Shown here: positions 1 to 7,500 of the stretch, piece after piece | Layout of the letters: every line of letters begins with the position of its first letter | Numbering within the stretch: position 1 is the stretch's first letter | DNA from: Mucilaginibacter sp. OK268 | Lineage (GTDB): Bacteria; Bacteroidota; Bacteroidia; Sphingobacteriales; Sphingobacteriaceae | Direction of reading: 5' to 3' | Assembly: GCF_900103125.1 (NCBI RefSeq) | Contig: NZ_FNJV01000014.1 | Span: forward strand, 62,001-126,000 | Length of the DNA stretch: 64,000 nt | Notes under the pieces: model-generated | Told to the model about the DNA's origin: nothing | The model's input: the letters and a program-made list of their open reading frames with translations, nothing else | The model's database searches: none | Program-made: the position numbers and the translations under genes

Positions 1-30
1 CTGTATATACGCACATTTGAAATCTGAGAT

Positions 31-597
31 ATGCACGAGATAGAACCATATTACCGTTGGCGTGATGATTATATAGCATCAGAGGATGAATATTCACCTT
101 TTTATGCTACTGAATACAGTGAGTTTGAATTTGACAAGCAGGTATACAACTATCTGTTGCACCCGCAGTGGGATTCCTTCGGCTCCAATACTTTATACCT
201 CAAAGTGTTGTTTGCCGATTATGAAAAAGGGTATACCATTATTGAGTTTATTGGTGAGTGGAACGATGCCATCAACAACGATATCATGATGCTTAAGCGC
301 GAACTGCTGGAGCTGATGATTGATAATGGCATTACCCAGTTTATACTGATAGGTGAAAATGTGCTCAATTTCCACTCATCCGATGATTGTTATTACGAAG
401 AGTGGTTTCAGGATATTGAAGACGGCTGGATAGCCGGCATCAATTTCCGCGAGCACGTGATAGATGAGTTTAAGCGCAACAATATAGATTACTATATCAA
501 TTTTGGCGGTGTACTTGATGACCTGGGTTGGCGTACATTAAAACCGGTACAGGTATTTAAAATGGTAGAAGAACAGCTGATGCGAAGATTAACCTAA
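31..597 (+). CDS. conserved hypothetical protein, 188 aa, cytosolic
   Basis: This is an acidic, aromatic-rich protein with no signal peptide or membrane segment, so it is probably cytosolic. An alternating pattern around residues 65-115 (a strand containing YTIIEFIGEW, a helix, then a strand ITQFILIGENV) resembles an alpha/beta sandwich of STAS-like type. That is only a fold guess, and I do not recognise a named family. The ATG lies shortly after the window edge, so promoter context is missing. The gene converges on the DD-carboxypeptidase gene, with about 115 bp between the stops and no clear terminator. The complete frame and normal composition make it a real gene. Confidence 0.8.
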   Translation: MHEIEPYYRWRDDYIASEDEYSPFYATEYSEFEFDKQVYNYLLHPQWDSFGSNTLYLKVLFADYEKGYTIIEFIGEWNDAINNDIMMLKRELLELMIDNGITQFILIGENVLNFHSSDDCYYEEWFQDIEDGWIAGINFREHVIDEFKRNNIDYYINFGGVLDDLGWRTLKPVQVFKMVEEQLMRRLT

Positions 598-711
598 AAT
601 CCCACCTCTGGGGGAGGGAATACCCATGAAAAGGTATAACGACAGCATGACACCCTTTAGGGATAGCAGCCTTTGACGGGCTATTATTCCCCGGGCAGGA
701 TTGGGAGGGGT

Positions 712-2058
712 TTAAAACTCTTCATGAATATACGTCATGATCCGGACCATCTCGTCGCGTATTTCTTTAACGGGCCGGGTAAAATTGTTATTCATAAACG
801 AAAAAGCCAATCGTTTCCCTTTACGGGTAACCAGGTAACCGCTTTGGTTATAGTTGTTGGATAATGAGCCGGTTTTTGCCCACACAAACACTTGTCCATT
901 ATCCGTTTTGTAAGCATTTCTAAGTGTACCGGTAGCGCCGCCCGCCGGCATCATACTATACAATAGCGAGTCGTTATTTACCTCGTTTTTAATTTTTCGT
1001 AACAAAGCAATAATGCTTCGGGGGGTAAACAGGTTCAGGCGCGAAAGCCCCGATCCGTCAATCCATTGCGGTTCATCAGGCAGATCATTCAAAAAATGTG
1101 TTTTGGAATAGCTAATCACCGAATCGGTATTGAGGGTATTAAACTTTACCGATGAGCAGGCCAGCAATAGTTGCTCTGCAATAAAATCATCGCTGGGCTG
1201 TAGCATTCGTTTATAAACAGCACCGCTGTTAGTGTTGTAGATTGTTTTCGCGGTTGCGCTTAATGGCATATTTATAGACCATAAGGGCTTTTTCAGCGTG
1301 TCTCTCAACAACTCCAGTGTCAGCTCGGTACTTGTTTTCCAGGGAATTTCCTGTCTGAAGTTTGGAGGCACGGGCATTACCGGGTAAACAAAATTATTGC
1401 GTAAAAAATCGCGTTTAACCTTAAATTTATTAGGATGATAGCTGGTATCACTGTTTAAAAACCGTTTGAGATAAGATGGTTTAATCTGTAAATTACCGTC
1501 GCCGTCAGCATATAATAAGGCAACATTATCTTCTATGGGCAAGCCCGTTATTTCTGCCTGGTAATAATCATTATAATCATCCCAGGCCCAACCTGCTCCA
1601 AAAAAATCGTTCGTGTAACCTGTTGCTGAATAGTATAATTTTTTATTACTCCGGGTTAAGAAGCTTAAACCATTGATCCCTTTGAGATCGCTATGCAGAA
1701 AAGAAGGATCGCCAGTACCCCAAAACACCAGTGAATCATTATGCAGCTCATAACGAAGAGCAGGGATCGAGTCGCCCAGCATTTTCAGGCAGGTATAAAA
1801 AGTAAATAGCTTTGTATTTGATGCCGGGATAAAATATTTATCAGCATTTAACTCATATATCATTTTTTGATCATCCAGATCATACAAGGCAAAGCCCGTA
1901 AAATGATCCCGCATGATCTGGGAATGCTTAAATTCTCTTTTTATCTTCCTTTTTTTTATAGCGCGGCCATAAACGGTATCATTAAATAATAACAAACCGC
2001 CAATTGTTAGCAGAAATATAAAAGTTGTTTTTAACATACATTTATTCAATTTAACCAA
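712..2058 (-). CDS. dacB: D-alanyl-D-alanine carboxypeptidase/endopeptidase, PBP4 type (peptidase S13)
   Basis: This is a penicillin-binding protein of the PBP4/DacB type, which trims or cuts D-Ala-containing peptide cross-links of peptidoglycan in the periplasm. An N-terminal hydrophobic segment (FIFLLTIGGLLLF) serves as signal peptide or anchor. The active-site SxxK motif is S-N-T-K in IPASNTKLFTFY, the second motif region is DGSGLSRLN, and the KTG triad is in VWAKTGSLSNNYN near residue 395. About 448 aa fits the family. It is transcribed divergently from the aspartyl protease with only about 37 bp between starts, so the promoters must overlap. Family assignment rests on the three motifs in the correct order and spacing. 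Confidence 0.9.
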   Translation of the reverse strand: MVKLNKCMLKTTFIFLLTIGGLLLFNDTVYGRAIKKRKIKREFKHSQIMRDHFTGFALYDLDDQKMIYELNADKYFIPASNTKLFTFYTCLKMLGDSIPALRYELHNDSLVFWGTGDPSFLHSDLKGINGLSFLTRSNKKLYYSATGYTNDFFGAGWAWDDYNDYYQAEITGLPIEDNVALLYADGDGNLQIKPSYLKRFLNSDTSYHPNKFKVKRDFLRNNFVYPVMPVPPNFRQEIPWKTSTELTLELLRDTLKKPLWSINMPLSATAKTIYNTNSGAVYKRMLQPSDDFIAEQLLLACSSVKFNTLNTDSVISYSKTHFLNDLPDEPQWIDGSGLSRLNLFTPRSIIALLRKIKNEVNNDSLLYSMMPAGGATGTLRNAYKTDNGQVFVWAKTGSLSNNYNQSGYLVTRKGKRLAFSFMNNNFTRPVKEIRDEMVRIMTYIHEEF

Positions 2059-2095
2059 TTATTGTTGTAAATTTAATATACCAACTATAATAACC

Positions 2096-3343
2096 TTGCT
2101 ACTCACGCTATTTCATAAAATAAAGCAATTCCGGGCAGTATGGCTGGCGTGTTTATTTTCGGTTTGTTTTTTTGCCGCCCAGGCGCAATACTTTGACCTG
2201 GACTATCATAAAAAAAAAGTAACCATTCCTTTTCGTCTGGTGCGGAGCCTCATGGTTATTAAATTAAGCATTAATCATAAGGGCCCGTTCAATTTTATAT
2301 TAGATACCGGTGTGGGGTTGATGATCATTACCGACCCCAAATTAGCCGATTCTATCTATATTCCTAACAAACGAACCTTAAAAATACCTGGCCTTGGTGA
2401 GGGAGAGGATGCTGAAGCGTATGTTACGTCCCCTTTAGATGTTGAAATACCCGGACTGGTAAGTTATGATGTAGCTGCGGCCATTCTTAAAAAGGATCTG
2501 TTCAGTTTATCAGGCTATGCGGGTATGCCTATACATGGCCTGATTGGCTACGAGTTTTTCAACAACCTTGCTGTCAGGATCAATGTTCCGGACAGTTCCT
2601 TAACCGTTTGGCGACCAAAAGATCTGAAAGTGTTTCGAAAGGGTGTTCCAATTCCCATCACGATTGAAGACAGGAAGCCTTATGTAGAAACATGGGTAAA
2701 ACTGCAAAGTGGTGAGAATATAAAAACCAAGTTGATCATCGATCTGGGGGCCGGGCATCCGATCTCTCTTGAAACGGTGGTAAAGCGTTATGGCCTTCCA
2801 CAAAAATTTATTGCCTCGGCCAACCTGGGTATTGGTTTAAATGGCCCCATTAACGGCTATATCGGGCGCATCGAATCATTGGAACTGGGAAAATTTAAAA
2901 TTAAACAGGTTATCGCTTCCTTTCCGGATGCCAACAACAATCAAAATGCGCTCTCTGTTCCCCGGGATGGCAACCTGGGCATTGGAACTTTAAAGCGCTT
3001 TTCGGTCATACTGGATTATACCCATAACACCATGTATTTAAAATCCGGTCCTAATTTTAAGGATCCGTTTGAACATGATATGAGCGGGTTGGAATATTAT
3101 GCCGCCGGAGATAATTTTGACCGCATCATTATTAACCGGGTTGAACCGGGATCTGCCGCTGATGAGGTTGGTCTGGAAAGGGATGATGAAATAGTGGCCA
3201 TCAATTTTAAACCAGTATCTAAAATGACCCTTGAAGAAATTGACGAGATATTCAAATCCCGGAACGACCGTAGCCTTTTGCTCGATGTTTATCACGATAA
3301 AAAACTAGATAAAGTAGTGCTTACCTTAAAAAGGCGTATATAA
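2096..3343 (+). CDS. exported retropepsin-like aspartyl protease with C-terminal PDZ domain
   Basis: This is a predicted exported protease. It has a signal peptide (VWLACLFSVCFFAAQAQ), two aspartyl-protease lobes and a C-terminal PDZ domain (about residues 335-415, with INRVEPGSAADEVGLERDD). The first lobe carries the catalytic-type motif LDTGVG. The second carries IDLGAG, where DTG/DSG has become DLG; this is worth noting for activity. The start is a TTG: no ATG lies upstream in frame, and the first internal ATG (around 2251) would remove the signal peptide. A perfect palindrome overlaps the stop codon. Tandem-lobe aspartyl proteases with PDZ are common in Bacteroidota, but the substrate cannot be inferred. 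Confidence 0.82.
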   Translation: MLLTLFHKIKQFRAVWLACLFSVCFFAAQAQYFDLDYHKKKVTIPFRLVRSLMVIKLSINHKGPFNFILDTGVGLMIITDPKLADSIYIPNKRTLKIPGLGEGEDAEAYVTSPLDVEIPGLVSYDVAAAILKKDLFSLSGYAGMPIHGLIGYEFFNNLAVRINVPDSSLTVWRPKDLKVFRKGVPIPITIEDRKPYVETWVKLQSGENIKTKLIIDLGAGHPISLETVVKRYGLPQKFIASANLGIGLNGPINGYIGRIESLELGKFKIKQVIASFPDANNNQNALSVPRDGNLGIGTLKRFSVILDYTHNTMYLKSGPNFKDPFEHDMSGLEYYAAGDNFDRIIINRVEPGSAADEVGLERDDEIVAINFKPVSKMTLEEIDEIFKSRNDRSLLLDVYHDKKLDKVVLTLKRRI

Positions 3344-3377
3344 TAGGGTGATTTTTAAAAATCACCCTATTATATAC
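3336..3377. repeat. perfect 42-bp palindrome overlapping a stop codon
   Basis: The two 21-bp arms abut without any loop and are perfectly complementary (left arm starts GTATATAATAGGGTG, right arm ends CACCCTATTATATAC). The TAA stop of the aspartyl protease gene lies inside the left arm. In RNA this would form a long hairpin starting at the stop codon. There is no U-tract after it, so it is not a standard intrinsic terminator. It may instead protect the 3' end or limit read-through into the metalloprotease gene. Confidence 0.85.
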
Positions 3378-3428
3378 TATTACATGGCGCTTATTTTATT
3401 TAAGTTTACGTTTTAAGTATCGACATAA

Positions 3429-6074
3429 ATGAAAAAACACCTTATCGCAGGCCGTTATTTACGGGGCTCTGCTTTTATTTTTGCTGTTTTAGCCAGCTCA
3501 TGCGCTACCAGGAAACACACAGCAAACCAAACCTTAACCCTTAAAACAACATCAGGCCCAGGCGGAGCGGCTGTAGCTACAGCAACAGTTGGCGCTCCCA
3601 AAAAAGAGGGCATTAAAAAATTCAGCGATGTGATAACCGGCAAAACAAAGGCCGATAGCGGTCTTTTTAACACCTATAAGGTTGATGGTAAGTATTATTA
3701 CGAAATCCCAGATTCCCTGATCAACCGCGAAATGCTGGTGGTTACCCGTTACGTTAAAACTCCGGGCGGATTAAAAACGTTTGGTCAGCAATATGGTGGT
3801 GAAGAACTGAACGACCAGGTTTGGAAATGGGAACGTCATGATAAACAGATCTTCATACGTGTACCCAGCTATTCTATAAGGGCCGATAGTACTACGGATA
3901 TGTATCAGTCTGTTAAAAATTCAAATCTCGACGCCGTATTGGCTTCTTTTGATATTAAAGCATTCAATAAAGACACCACAGGCGTACTCATTGATGTTAC
4001 CGATTTTTACAATGGCGATATAAGCGCTATTGGTTTAACCGATAATGTTAAAAAAGCATACAAAGTTTCGGGAGTTGATAACACCCGTTCATATATTGAT
4101 ACTATTAAAAGTTTCCCGATCAATCTGGAAGCCCGCACTTTGAAAACCTATCGCTCTGCAGAATCGCCTACGGATAATTCTACCGGAGCTATAACTTTTG
4201 AATTCAACACCTCCATGCTGCTCCTGCCAAAAACACCTATGATGGCCCGAATCAGTGATGAAAGGGTTGGTTTTTTTGGTCAGCGCCAAACCGATTATGG
4301 CACAAGTGCTCAAAAAGCCCAGGTAACCGCTTATATACATCGTTGGAAACTGGAGCCCAAAGACCCCGCTGCTTATTCACGCGGCGAACTGGTTGAGCCT
4401 AAGAAACAAATAGTTTATTACATTGATCCGGCAACGCCAAAAAAATGGGTGCCTTACCTTATAGCCGGCATAAACGACTGGAACAAGGCCTTTGAAGCTG
4501 CTGGTTTTAAAAATGCTATTGTTGGTAAAGAAGCGCCATCTCATAAACAGGATCCTGAGTTTAGCACAGAAGATGCTCGCTACAGTGTAATCCGGTATTT
4601 TGCATCGGATGTGGAGAACGCCTATGGACCACATGTTTCGGATCCGCGTACCGGCGAGATCCTGGAAAGCCATGTAGGTTGGTACCATAATGTAATGAGC
4701 CTACTGCGCGATTGGTACCTGATACAAACCGCAGCCGTAAACCCAGCTGCCCGCAAAGCCCAATTTACTGATGAGCAAATGGGCGAGCTTATCCGCTTTG
4801 TATCATCACATGAAATTGGCCACACACTTGGTTTACCGCATAATTTCGGCTCAAGCTACGCTTATCCTGTTGATTCACTTCGCTCCAAAACATTTACAGA
4901 TAAACATGGCACTGCTCCATCTATTATGGACTATGCCCGCTTTAACTATATAGCTCAACCAGGCGATGGTGTTACTCATCTTTATCCACAAATAGGCGAA
5001 TATGATCTGTGGTCTATAAAATGGGGTTACAGCTGGTTCCCGGGCAACAAAACCGCTTTACAGGAGAAAGAAATACTTGCCGACTGGACCAATAAAAAAG
5101 CAGGTAGTCCGCTTTATTATTTTGGTCGTCAGGGCACATCTATTGATCCACGTTTACAGAATGAGGATCTGGGTGACAATGCCATGAAAGCCAGTACCTA
5201 TGGTATAGCCAACTTAAAACGCATTTTGCCTAATCTTGAAAAATGGACATACCAAAAAAATGAGAATTTTAGCGATGTGGCAGAATTATACAACGAAGTT
5301 CTGGGTCAGTTTTATCGTTATATGGGGCATGTAACCACCAACATTGGCGGGATGAATGAAAACTTTAAAACCTACGATCAAAAAGGTGCCGTTTATGATT
5401 TTGTAAGTAAAGATCGCCAGCACGATGCTGCACTGTTTTTAAACAAACAATTGTTTGAAACCCCGCTTTGGTTAATAAACAAACCCGAACTAAGCAAGTT
5501 TGATAATGGAGTTACGCTTAACCGTATCAAAGCCATGCAAGTTGCCGTATTATCAAATGTGCTTAACCCATCAAGACTGGCCCGCATGTATGATAACGAG
5601 GCAAAAAATGGCACTAACGCATACACCGTTGCTGAATTATTTACTGATGTACGCACAGGTGTATTCAATAGTAACAAACCAGACGCTTTTAAACGTAACC
5701 TGCAACGAGGTTACATTGAAAACCTGAAAGGGTTACTGACTACCGATGCGAGTTTTTCATTTCCAGGCGTAACAAGTGCTCAATTGGCTTCTTTTGGCTT
5801 AACGCCAATAAACATTGTCTTATCTGACATCAGGCCAATGGTACGCGCAGAATTGAAGAAAATAGATGCAGGGTTACCAAAAGGTGGTGATGCATTAACC
5901 GCAGCCCACTTTGCCGATCTTCACCTGCGTATCAAGGATGCTTTAAATCCGGATAAAGCCATCATCAATTTCCAGGGGACATTGATGCGCGGTATTAACA
6001 ATAATGATATGATGAAAGAAAATTCGGACAATGGATATATGAATTGTTGGCCAAAAACACCAACAGATAATTAA
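3429..6074 (+). CDS. zinc-dependent metalloprotease lipoprotein (DUF5117/DUF4953-type metzincin)
   Basis: This is a large exported metalloprotease. The N-terminus ends in a lipobox-like FAVLASSC, so it is probably a lipoprotein. A low-complexity Ala/Gly/Thr linker follows, then a long beta-rich region. The metzincin zinc site HEIGHTLGLPHN has its first His at residue 461. The length of 881 aa and layout match the Bacteroidota zinc-dependent metalloproteases annotated with DUF5118, DUF5117 and DUF4953. The gene is alone, with a strong terminator downstream. Substrates are unknown; the family is assumed to degrade proteins outside the cytoplasm. Confidence 0.88.
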   Translation: MKKHLIAGRYLRGSAFIFAVLASSCATRKHTANQTLTLKTTSGPGGAAVATATVGAPKKEGIKKFSDVITGKTKADSGLFNTYKVDGKYYYEIPDSLINREMLVVTRYVKTPGGLKTFGQQYGGEELNDQVWKWERHDKQIFIRVPSYSIRADSTTDMYQSVKNSNLDAVLASFDIKAFNKDTTGVLIDVTDFYNGDISAIGLTDNVKKAYKVSGVDNTRSYIDTIKSFPINLEARTLKTYRSAESPTDNSTGAITFEFNTSMLLLPKTPMMARISDERVGFFGQRQTDYGTSAQKAQVTAYIHRWKLEPKDPAAYSRGELVEPKKQIVYYIDPATPKKWVPYLIAGINDWNKAFEAAGFKNAIVGKEAPSHKQDPEFSTEDARYSVIRYFASDVENAYGPHVSDPRTGEILESHVGWYHNVMSLLRDWYLIQTAAVNPAARKAQFTDEQMGELIRFVSSHEIGHTLGLPHNFGSSYAYPVDSLRSKTFTDKHGTAPSIMDYARFNYIAQPGDGVTHLYPQIGEYDLWSIKWGYSWFPGNKTALQEKEILADWTNKKAGSPLYYFGRQGTSIDPRLQNEDLGDNAMKASTYGIANLKRILPNLEKWTYQKNENFSDVAELYNEVLGQFYRYMGHVTTNIGGMNENFKTYDQKGAVYDFVSKDRQHDAALFLNKQLFETPLWLINKPELSKFDNGVTLNRIKAMQVAVLSNVLNPSRLARMYDNEAKNGTNAYTVAELFTDVRTGVFNSNKPDAFKRNLQRGYIENLKGLLTTDASFSFPGVTSAQLASFGLTPINIVLSDIRPMVRAELKKIDAGLPKGGDALTAAHFADLHLRIKDALNPDKAIINFQGTLMRGINNNDMMKENSDNGYMNCWPKTPTDN

Positions 6075-6094
6075 TTGGCTTAGGATTTAAATAG

Positions 6095-6126
6095 AAAACC
6101 TGCTTAGTTTATAAGCAGGTTTTTTT
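6095..6126 (+). terminator. intrinsic terminator after metalloprotease gene
   Basis: A 12-bp stem (AAAACCTGCTTA paired with TAAGCAGGTTTT) with a 5-nt loop is followed by a run of T. It lies about 20 bp after the metalloprotease stop. Confidence 0.85.
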
Positions 6127-6198
6127 ATGAGTATACCTGACACACGCAGCATTGGTCAGGAATAATTGAACAAGATTTAATATCCAGCGACAGTGATA

Positions 6199-6471
6199 CT
6201 ATTTAAGCTGGCTGATATTTTCAAAAAAAGCAATCTGCAGATCAAGCAATGACCTTACATTGATTTTTTCTCCGTAGGCATCAAAACATAAAAACTTTGT
6301 GCTTTCCGGATGATTCCTTCGCCTTTTCTCAAAAAAGTTAAAGGTTTCAAAAAAATAATGATTAGTCGTTACATGACTCTTATTATTGGTTTGTGACGCA
6401 TTTAACCGGAAACCGATCGCATCAATCCAATTGTGCACTTTTGAGTGCAGTGTGCTGCTAATATTATTCAT
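6199..6471 (-). CDS. hypothetical protein, 90 aa
   Basis: This is a small basic and aromatic protein without signal peptide or membrane segment, and I do not recognise a family. It contains an F-rich stretch followed by KRRR in the middle and ends in a helical segment. It fills an otherwise empty stretch, has an ATG and a full frame, and is not the shadow of another gene. That supports it being real, but nothing else does. Confidence 0.45.
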   Translation of the reverse strand: MNNISSTLHSKVHNWIDAIGFRLNASQTNNKSHVTTNHYFFETFNFFEKRRRNHPESTKFLCFDAYGEKINVRSLLDLQIAFFENISQLK

Positions 6472-6662
6472 AGGTTAATTTGATTTTAAACATAACGAAA
6501 CATTCACAGGTTTTGTTGTTCATTTTTTGTATTATTTAAACAATACACTAATTTCCTTTTTTAACCGGCAACAATAATTGTTCCGCTATCTTCACCACCT
6601 GCAACTAATTATTCATACATCCGTAATAAGGCCACAACTCCACCTAAAATTTAAAAAATTTC

Positions 6663-7286
6663 ATGAGAAAACTACTACTATTATTCCCTGCTTTATTGAT
6701 ATGCATATGCTGCATGAGTGCTTGCAAAAAAGGAGATCCGGGACCTGCAGGTGTCAATGGTACCGATGGAGCACAAGGCCCAAAAGGTGATCCCGGCTCA
6801 CAAGGACCGGGTGGACCACAAGGAGCCACAGGCAATACCGGGGCAACGGGCCCAACAGGCGCTCAAGGACCAGCAGGATCTAACGGCGCCGACGGTGCTA
6901 ATGGTGCTAACGGAGCCGATGGTACCATGAGTGTTAAAAGCTATTTGTTAATTAACAAAAGCGTAACGCTAACCGGATTCACCAACTTCGCGATACCCGC
7001 TATTACACAGGACATTGTTGACAAGGGTGTTGTTTTAGCTTACTTCAGAACTACAGGAAGTACCGGCGCTTATTATGCATTACCTTATAGTGAAGCCGGC
7101 AGGACCATTACCCTATCAGATTTTGGGGTTGGCTATGTGAATATCAAAGCCAATTTTTCACAAACCGGGCTCGATTTTAAAATAGTAGTTATTCCAGGAG
7201 GTAGCGTTACTACCCTGCAAACCGCACATCCAGGCATCAACTTTAAAAATTACAATGAAGTAGCAACAGTTCTGCACATCAACTAA
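6663..7286 (+). CDS. collagen-like triple-helix-repeat lipoprotein
   Basis: This is a 207-aa exported protein with a lipoprotein signal (LLICICCMSACKK). Directly after the lipidated Cys, an uninterrupted collagen-type tract of about 21 Gly-X-Y triplets runs to about residue 89 (for example GDPGPAGVNGTDGAQGPKGD). A globular C-terminal domain of about 118 aa (residues 90-207) follows. Such tracts probably form a trimeric stalk that presents the C-terminal domain. The frame is read on the strand where GXY is in register; the overlapping frames in this region are artefacts of the GC-rich repeat. The gene stands alone with its own terminator. Binding partners are unknown. Confidence 0.88.
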   Translation: MRKLLLLFPALLICICCMSACKKGDPGPAGVNGTDGAQGPKGDPGSQGPGGPQGATGNTGATGPTGAQGPAGSNGADGANGANGADGTMSVKSYLLINKSVTLTGFTNFAIPAITQDIVDKGVVLAYFRTTGSTGAYYALPYSEAGRTITLSDFGVGYVNIKANFSQTGLDFKIVVIPGGSVTTLQTAHPGINFKNYNEVATVLHIN

Positions 7287-7311
7287 TTTAATAAAGAGAG
7301 ATCTTAAGCGT

Positions 7312-7338
7312 AAAAGGGCTGATATTATCGGCCCTTTT
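7312..7338 (+). terminator. intrinsic terminator after collagen-like gene
   Basis: AAAAGGGC pairs with GCCCTTTT, and the inner GATA/TATC extends the stem. The position, about 25 bp after the stop, fits a rho-independent terminator. Confidence 0.75.
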
Positions 7339-7500
7339 ATGTTTACTATTTGTAACAATGCTATGATTAATAAGCGTTTAGCGCCCCTTTTGTAACAATC
7401 ATATGCTTTTTTAACATTTAATACTTTATAAGTTGAACATTTGCAATTGGATTGTGTCCAATGTATAACTAATAAAAATTTCAAGCAGAACAAATACTTT

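Noticed and set aside
6718..6930. Overlapping frames in the Gly-X-Y region
   Set aside because: The repetitive GC-rich tract keeps alternative frames open. Only the frame with signal peptide and GXY register makes sense.
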